Positions 5,714-9,147 of a stretch of DNA of 9,147 nt are shown one piece after another; the stretch's first letter is position 1, and each line of letters starts with the position of its first letter. The stretch lies in assembly GCA_016200745.1 (NCBI GenBank), contig JACQEF010000169.1, positions 1-9,147 on the forward strand. The letters run 5' to 3'. The position numbers were made by a program, and so were the translations under genes. The notes under the pieces were generated by a model. That model was not told where the DNA came from, searched no databases, and was given only the letters and a program-made list of their open reading frames with translations. The DNA is from Chloroflexota bacterium. GTDB lineage: Bacteria > Chloroflexota > Limnocylindria > Limnocylindrales > CSP1-4.

Positions 5714-5778
5714 GGTGTGCTCCTCGGATGCATGGGGAGAGCGGCCCCCCGTCCGCCTCAGGTTGATGGGTCGGGGGG
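5664..5778 (-). promoter_or_regulatory. Structured 5' leader of corA, candidate regulatory RNA
   Basis: In minus-strand order, CCCCCCG (5778-5772) pairs with CGGGGGG (5751-5745) around a 20-nt loop, ahead of the leader-ORF ribosome-binding site. Further on, AGGCC (5706-5702) pairs with GGCCT (5689-5685). CATC/GATG with an inner CC/GG then forms a second hairpin (5683-5667), and GGG (5710-5708) can pair with CCC (5666-5664) just before corA's AGGAG. Together these make a compact three-way junction abutting the corA ribosome-binding site. It does not match the M-box or yybP-ykoY consensus as I know them. Confidence 0.35.
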
Positions 5779-5847
5779 TCCGGGCGAACGCTGGAACCGG
5801 CAGGGCGCGAATCAACGGCGTTACGGTCGGCACGACCCCGCATCCGG

Positions 5848-5881
5848 CGAGCGCGAGACGCGTCGTCGGCGTGGACGCTCG
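5848..5881 (-). terminator. Inverted repeat just after the surface-protein stop
   Basis: CGAGCG (5848-5853) pairs with CGCTCG (5876-5881) around a 22-nt loop that itself contains a GACGCGTC palindrome. It lies 4 bases past the stop codon of the surface-protein gene on the minus strand. No U-tract. It is a plausible but weak terminator separating that gene from the corA leader. Confidence 0.3.
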
Positions 5882-5885
5882 GCGA

Positions 5886-6899
5886 TCATCGGGGGCCGGT
5901 TCGTCGACGTGACCGCCGTGAGGCCATGCCGATGAGCAGAAGCGTCCCGAGGAAGAGACCGACCAGGGCCGGCACCGGCTCATCGCCGCTGGCCGGCGAC
6001 GGCGCGATGGCCGTCCCCGTCGGTGGGAGTGTCGGGGCGGCTGTGGAGGTCCGGCCCTCCGGGACGACGCCCGGCAGAGCCGGCACCCGAGGGGCGACCG
6101 ACTCGATCGGCCGCGCGACGACTGCCGGCGAACCGCTCGCGGTCGCGGTCGGCGACGCCAGCGGCGACGGCGTGGGGGTGGGCGTGGGGGTCGGGGTCGG
6201 GACGACGACGCCGGTGGGGGCCGGGGTTGCCGGGACGGTCCGGACGCTGTTGGTGATGCTCGCCGAGCAGATGACCAGGGCCCCTCCGCCGTTGGCCGAC
6301 CCGTTGCACTGGTTGACGGTGACCCCGAATGCGGAGGCTTGAGCGCCGCTGGCGGTGCAGGTCAGGCCGACGAGTGTCCCGCCGTTGGCCGATCCATTGC
6401 ACTGGGTGATGACGGCGCCGGAGGTGGTGGCCGGAAACGGATCGCAGCCGATCGTGATGCCGTCCCCGGAACCGACGCACTGGTTGATGGTGACGGCGCT
6501 CGAGCCGGGCGTGACGTCAACGAACTCGTTCGTGACCTGAACGCTGCACCGGAGCGTCCCGCCGCCGCCGCCGGTCGCGTCGTTGCACTGGGCGACCGAG
6601 GCGACAGGCGAGGTCAGGGTCGAGGTGGTCACCTCGCACGCTGCCGTCGGGTCGCCGGCGGCGCCGTGGCACTCGCGAACCGTGACGAGGGCCGAGCCTC
6701 CGTCTGGGGTGATCGTGTTGAGAATCGTCACTTCACAGATCAGGCCGAGTCCTGGCGTGTTGTCGACACCGTTGGCGCAGGTCGTGGTCGCGGCGATGAC
6801 CGTCGCGGCGGATGACGGTGGCGGAATGGCCAGCGATCCTGCGGAGAGCGCGACAAGGGCGACGATGACAGGCAGGAGCCCGCGGAGCAGGCGACGCAT
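5886..6899 (-). CDS. Secreted cysteine-pair-repeat surface protein with Pro-Thr linker and LPPTG-like anchor
   Basis: A 337-aa protein from ATG 6899; no good Shine-Dalgarno is visible. Residues 1-31 form a signal peptide (MRRLLRG, hydrophobic core, cleavage near 'SSA-A'). Residues 41-211 hold twelve cysteines (41, 55, 77, 88, 105, 118, 141, 152, 167, 181, 198, 211). These divide into six irregular units, each of the form Cys, Gly/Asn-rich turn, Cys, strand, 'VTxxQ'. The best copies are 'VTINQCVGSG', 'VITQCNGSANGG' and 'VTVNQCNGSANGGG'. A 'PTPTPTPTPTPSP' linker and Pro/Ala/Ser-rich stalk follow (~222-290). Then come 'LPPTG' (291-295), a hydrophobic helix (~309-326) and an Arg-rich tail, the order of a sortase signal, although 13 residues separate the motif from the helix. 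Likely a wall- or membrane-anchored surface protein exposing a disulfide-rich beta domain. The ligand is unknown. No sortase is in the window. Confidence 0.8.
   Translation of the reverse strand: MRRLLRGLLPVIVALVALSAGSLAIPPPSSAATVIAATTTCANGVDNTPGLGLICEVTILNTITPDGGSALVTVRECHGAAGDPTAACEVTTSTLTSPVASVAQCNDATGGGGGTLRCSVQVTNEFVDVTPGSSAVTINQCVGSGDGITIGCDPFPATTSGAVITQCNGSANGGTLVGLTCTASGAQASAFGVTVNQCNGSANGGGALVICSASITNSVRTVPATPAPTGVVVPTPTPTPTPTPSPLASPTATASGSPAVVARPIESVAPRVPALPGVVPEGRTSTAAPTLPPTGTAIAPSPASGDEPVPALVGLFLGTLLLIGMASRRSRRRTGPR
6174..6201 (+). repeat. G-rich tandem repeat (G-quadruplex motif) encoding the Pro-Thr linker
   Basis: Five G-runs on the plus strand (6174-6178, 6180-6182, 6186-6190, 6193-6196, 6199-6201) are separated by 1-3 bases and meet the G3+N1-7 quadruplex pattern. 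More G-runs follow at 6216-6220, 6223-6226 and 6232-6234. The minus strand codes for alternating Pro and Thr here, so the G-rich strand is the transcription template. Confidence 0.7.
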
Positions 6900-6981
6900 C
6901 GAGACACCAGTAAGGGTCGAGCGTCATGCCAATCGGATGTCAGCAGCGGGAGCCCGTGGTTCCCATCCTGGCGCGGCACAT

Positions 6982-7005
6982 GCCGAAGTCAAGGTGACCT
7001 TCGGC
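6982..7005. other. Hairpin upstream of the surface-protein gene
   Basis: GCCGAAG (6982-6988) pairs with CTTCGGC (6999-7005). Inside it TCA (6989-6991) pairs with TGA (6995-6997), leaving C6998 bulged and a 3-nt AGG loop. It lies 83 bp upstream of the ATG at 6899. It could be a regulator-binding palindrome or a distal terminator for the kinase gene. No U-tract is present on either side. Confidence 0.4.
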
Positions 7006-7243
7006 GGTTGCGTCGGGTCTTGTGCGGTCCGGGGGACTTGGGCGTGGCCGGCGCAGGCTCGAGGCACGCCCCGCGACCCCGCGCTCGGACATCCGGGTGC
7101 TCGTTGCGGATCGTCGGGTCGCCCGTCTTCGAGATCCTGCTCCGGATGGCCGTCGTTCCGTTCACGGCCCTCCTTGCGATCATCGGCCGGTCGTTCACGG
7201 TGTTGCCGGCGTCCCCCGATAGCGACGGCTGCCGGTTCGCCGG

Positions 7244-7266
7244 GTCGCCATGGGTCGCGTGGCGAC
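7244..7266 (-). terminator. Hairpin two bases after the kinase stop codon, probable terminator
   Basis: GTCGCCA (7244-7250) pairs with TGGCGAC (7260-7266) around a 9-nt loop. On the minus strand it begins two bases after the TGA (7271-7269). No U-tract follows. The placement matches the stop-adjacent hairpin at 1222-1253. Confidence 0.5.
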
Positions 7267-7268
7267 GG

Positions 7269-8189
7269 TCAGAGCGTCGGGGGCTCGAACGTCCCGAGCT
7301 CGGTCAGGCTCCAGGCTGGGATCGCGCCGGGGCGGGACGCGACGAGCGCCCCAAGCCGTATCGCCAGGTCGAGGATCTCGGCAGCCGGCAGGCCGTTGAC
7401 CACGCCGTACGCCAGACCGGCGGCGAACGCGTCGCCGGCGCCAACCGTGTCGACGACGTCGATGCGCGGCGCGGGTGACTCCTGGTAGACGTCGTCGAGG
7501 AGCAGCCCGGCGCCGGCCGGCCCGCGGGTCGTGCACACGCCACGGACCGGGTACCGGGCGGCCAGGGCACGGGCGAACGCTTCGATCGGCGAGTCCGGCA
7601 GTTCGAGCACGGTGGCGAGCGTCGCCTGCTCCTCGTCGTTGAGCTTGACGATCGTCGCCAGGCCGAGCAGCTCGTGGAGCAGGGCCGGGTCCCAGCAGCC
7701 GCGTCGGAGGTTGACGTCGTACAGCCGCACCGCCCCGCCGGCGGCCTCGACGACCTGTCGCGTGGCCTTGCGCGTCCCGACGAAGCGCTGCGCCAGGGTG
7801 CCGAAGACGAGGACGTCGGCGTGAGACGCGATCTCGAGCGCATCCCCGTCGAGCCGGACGATCGCCTCGTACGCCGCCGGCGAGGCGATCTCGTAGTCGG
7901 GCACGCCTGCGGCATCGAGGCGGACCCGGACGAGGCCCGTCGGGCGGTCCGAGCCCTGCACCAGCGAGGTGCCGACGCCAAGGCGGCCGATCTCGTCGAG
8001 GGCGCGCCGACCCTGCGGATCGCGGCCGACGGCGGTGACGTACTCGGCCAGCCATCCGAAGCGCGCCAGGTGCGCGACCACGTTGAACGGGGCGCCGCCC
8101 AGGCGGGGGCCTCCGGGAAGCATGTCCCAGACGAGCTCGCCGATGCCGAGGACTCGCGGCGTCCGGCCAGGCTCGGTCACAGGGATCAC
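7269..8189 (-). CDS. PfkB-family carbohydrate kinase, fructokinase-like
   Basis: A 306-aa protein, normal for the family, from GTG 8189. Visible PfkB/ribokinase signatures: the N-terminal 'GELVWDML' strand, the sugar-site 'GGAPFNVVAHLARFG' (31-45), 'DVNLRRGCWDP' (158-168), 'KLNDEE' (182-187), 'TRGPAGAG' (221-228), and 'DTVGAGDAFAAG' (247-258). Asp253 is the expected catalytic base in the last motif. Family reaction: ATP-dependent phosphorylation of a sugar hydroxyl in the cytoplasm. The 'GGAPFN' form and the neighbouring sucrose-phosphorylase-like gene make fructose the most likely substrate (product fructose-6-phosphate). This is inference from context; related sugars remain possible. No Shine-Dalgarno precedes the GTG. 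Instead a 16-bp stem ends 12 bases upstream, so expression may depend on translation of, or RNA processing after, the upstream gene. Confidence 0.9.
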   Translation of the reverse strand: MIPVTEPGRTPRVLGIGELVWDMLPGGPRLGGAPFNVVAHLARFGWLAEYVTAVGRDPQGRRALDEIGRLGVGTSLVQGSDRPTGLVRVRLDAAGVPDYEIASPAAYEAIVRLDGDALEIASHADVLVFGTLAQRFVGTRKATRQVVEAAGGAVRLYDVNLRRGCWDPALLHELLGLATIVKLNDEEQATLATVLELPDSPIEAFARALAARYPVRGVCTTRGPAGAGLLLDDVYQESPAPRIDVVDTVGAGDAFAAGLAYGVVNGLPAAEILDLAIRLGALVASRPGAIPAWSLTELGTFEPPTL

Positions 8190-8201
8190 GGCAGCGAGGT
8201 C

Positions 8202-8245
8202 GCGGCCAGCCCGGTTGGAGAGGAGGGACCAACCGGGCCGGCCGC
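8202..8245 (-). promoter_or_regulatory. Long intercistronic hairpin between phosphorylase and kinase genes
   Basis: Ten perfect pairs (8209-8218 with 8229-8238, core CCGGTTGG/CCAACCGG) continue, after one A-C mismatch, into six more pairs (8202-8207 with 8240-8245). The loop is 10 nt. The stem starts 47 bases after the phosphorylase stop and ends 12 bases before the kinase GTG. It has no U-tract. Possible roles are partial terminator, RNA-processing or stabilising element giving unequal expression of the two genes, or an operator. Confidence 0.55.
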
Positions 8246-8292
8246 AGGGCTGGATGCGATTCGATCCGCGGGCATGCCGCCTGAGTCACGGA

Positions 8293-9147
8293 TCATGCGG
8301 TGTCGGCGACGCGATCACGGACGGGTCCTTCATCGACCAGGACGCGGCCGCTGGCAACGTCCACGTCGAGCGAACAGGACCATGGGCCGTTCGCCCACGA
8401 CAGTCGGAGACGACTACCGGTGATGGCATGGATGGCCAGCGACCCATCGAAGGCCGGATGCGTGTTCCGGAGCCGGATCAGCTCGTGCAGGCGCGCTACG
8501 ACAGGGCGCTCGAGCGCCCGTTCGACCTCGCCAACGGAATAGTCGTGGCGGTTGATCGCCCGTCCGTCACCGCTGCGGGCGATCGCCGCGTCATCGTTCT
8601 CACCGGCGAGGAGACCGACGTAGTAGATCTGCGGGACCCCCCGGGCGAACAGCTGGATCGCCCGCGCCGCGAGGTACCGGTCGTCGTCGCAGCCCAGGGC
8701 GGCGTAATAGGTGCAATTGAGCTGGTGGACGTCGACTCCCGCATCGGCGGACTGGGACAGGATCCGATTGACGTTCCCGCCGTGCCGCTCGACCAGGTTG
8801 GCGAGGCGAAGCATCTCGGCCGGTTCCAGGATCCCGTCCAGGTCCGGCCTGACCGGGATGCCATCGTGGCAGTCGAGCGTCGTGAACACGCGGTCGGGAG
8901 ACTGCTCGAGATGCGCGGCGAGCCGGGTGGCATCCGCCGTCTCGAAGGCATCGAGGACCAACCCCGGCAGGACGAAGTCATAGGTCCACAGGCCGTGTTC
9001 GCCGAGTCGCCGGTGCGTCGAGTACACGTCGTGCACCTCGGGAAGCACCGTGAGACCGCTCGAGGCCGCCTCCGAGGCCACCCAGCCCAGGAAGTCGTAG
9101 ATCTCCGGCTCCACCATGAAGCAGCTCGTGCCCGGCTTCTTCACCAC
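8293..9147 (-). CDS. Sucrose-phosphorylase-like glycoside hydrolase family 13 (subfamily 18) enzyme, C-terminal part
   Basis: The C-terminal 284 residues are present; the gene runs off the right edge. The retained part aligns by eye with Bifidobacterium sucrose phosphorylase. 'KPGTSCFM' lies just after the missing nucleophile-Asp strand. 'TVLPEVH' carries the acid/base Glu (residue 37 of the fragment). 'TTLDCHDGIPV' carries the His-Asp transition-state pair (94-95). Further matches are 'HQLNCTYYAALGCDDDRYLAARAIQLF', 'GVPQIYYVGLLAGEND' (170-185) and 'GRAINRHDYS' (195-204), then a short C-terminal beta domain. Family reaction: reversible phosphorolysis of sucrose to alpha-glucose-1-phosphate and fructose. 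GH13_18 also contains sucrose-6-phosphate, glucosylglycerol and glucosylglycerate phosphorylases, which the visible loops do not exclude. The downstream PfkB kinase favours a fructose-releasing reaction. No signal peptide region is visible; the known enzymes are cytoplasmic. Confidence 0.9.
   Translation of the reverse strand: MVKKPGTSCFMVEPEIYDFLGWVASEAASSGLTVLPEVHDVYSTHRRLGEHGLWTYDFVLPGLVLDAFETADATRLAAHLEQSPDRVFTTLDCHDGIPVRPDLDGILEPAEMLRLANLVERHGGNVNRILSQSADAGVDVHQLNCTYYAALGCDDDRYLAARAIQLFARGVPQIYYVGLLAGENDDAAIARSGDGRAINRHDYSVGEVERALERPVVARLHELIRLRNTHPAFDGSLAIHAITGSRLRLSWANGPWSCSLDVDVASGRVLVDEGPVRDRVADTA

Larger units (their letters stand above)
6900..7268. other. Intergenic stretch without a confident gene
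   Basis: This 369-bp stretch lies between the surface-protein start and the kinase stop. It contains a hairpin at 6982-7005 and a stop-adjacent hairpin at 7244-7266. A minus-strand frame (7198-6989) and a plus-strand frame through ~7100-7260 are open, the latter with a hydrophobic run. Neither has a ribosome-binding site or a recognisable family. The plus frame continues antisense through the kinase gene, as chance frames do at this GC content. I could not find a convincing -35/-10 pair for the surface-protein gene. Confidence 0.5.

Noticed and set aside
5646..5885. An M-box (Mg2+) or yybP-ykoY (Mn2+) riboswitch upstream of corA.
   Set aside because: The conserved core sequences of these classes, as I know them, are not present. 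Only generic hairpins are seen, so the region is reported as an unclassified leader.
6989..7198. A minus-strand 69-codon frame with G/C-rich third positions in the gap downstream of the kinase.
   Set aside because: No properly spaced ribosome-binding site, an Arg/Pro-rich sequence without family resemblance, and it crosses the hairpin at 6982-7005.
7008..7478. A plus-strand frame with a hydrophobic stretch near 7125-7195, resembling a small membrane protein.
   Set aside because: It has no ribosome-binding site and runs antisense through the conserved end of the PfkB kinase gene. High-GC DNA commonly gives such open antisense frames.
1..9147. CRISPR arrays, intact insertion sequences, or defence genes.
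   Set aside because: No regularly spaced repeats, transposase, nuclease/helicase or toxin-antitoxin motifs were found in either strand by reading.

Overview
The window is uniformly very GC-rich, uses GTG as well as ATG starts, and is densely packed. Its gene content includes an actinobacterial-style HslR-like S4 protein, a GH13 sucrose-phosphorylase-type enzyme, a PfkB kinase, and a surface protein with an LPPTG-like tail. This suggests a high-GC soil or aquatic bacterium of Chloroflexota (Limnocylindria-like) or Actinomycetota. That placement is inference from composition and gene flavour only; nothing here is a taxonomic marker.

Layout, left to right. (1) 1-479, plus strand: the 3' end of a sugar-type ABC transporter substrate-binding protein. 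It converges on a 99-aa ABM-fold monooxygenase gene (600-899, minus), with a strong two-tier hairpin between them. (2) 900-1253 has no gene. It holds a perfect TGTGATCACA palindrome upstream of the monooxygenase, a pair of 9-bp direct repeats, and the 3' part of a tRNA-His(GTG) gene with its CCA end. The 5' part of that tRNA is missing, as at an integration site of a mobile element. (3) 1254-3845, minus: a class-C beta-lactamase-like serine hydrolase followed by an unrecognised polytopic membrane protein. (4) 4070-4456, plus: an S4-domain RNA-binding protein, divergent from the hydrolase across a 224-bp gap that contains a perfect 14-bp-arm palindrome. (5) 4599-5645, minus: a CorA-family metal channel with a structured leader that also contains a short upstream ORF. 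(6) 5886-6899, minus: a secreted protein with six cysteine-pair repeats, a Pro-Thr linker and an LPPTG/membrane/Arg tail. (7) 7269-9147, minus: the C-terminal part of a sucrose-phosphorylase-like GH13 enzyme followed by a PfkB (fructokinase-like) kinase.

The clearest pathway logic is at the right end. A phosphorylase of this family splits sucrose with phosphate into glucose-1-phosphate and fructose, and a fructokinase would then phosphorylate the fructose. The 103-bp gap between the two genes holds a 16-bp stem ending 12 nt before a kinase start that has no Shine-Dalgarno sequence. The other genes look like unrelated housekeeping or accessory functions. I see no defence system, CRISPR array or intact transposase or integrase. 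The strongest unusual signals are the tRNA-His fragment, the long hairpins immediately before starts or after stops, the corA leader, and the cysteine-repeat surface protein.
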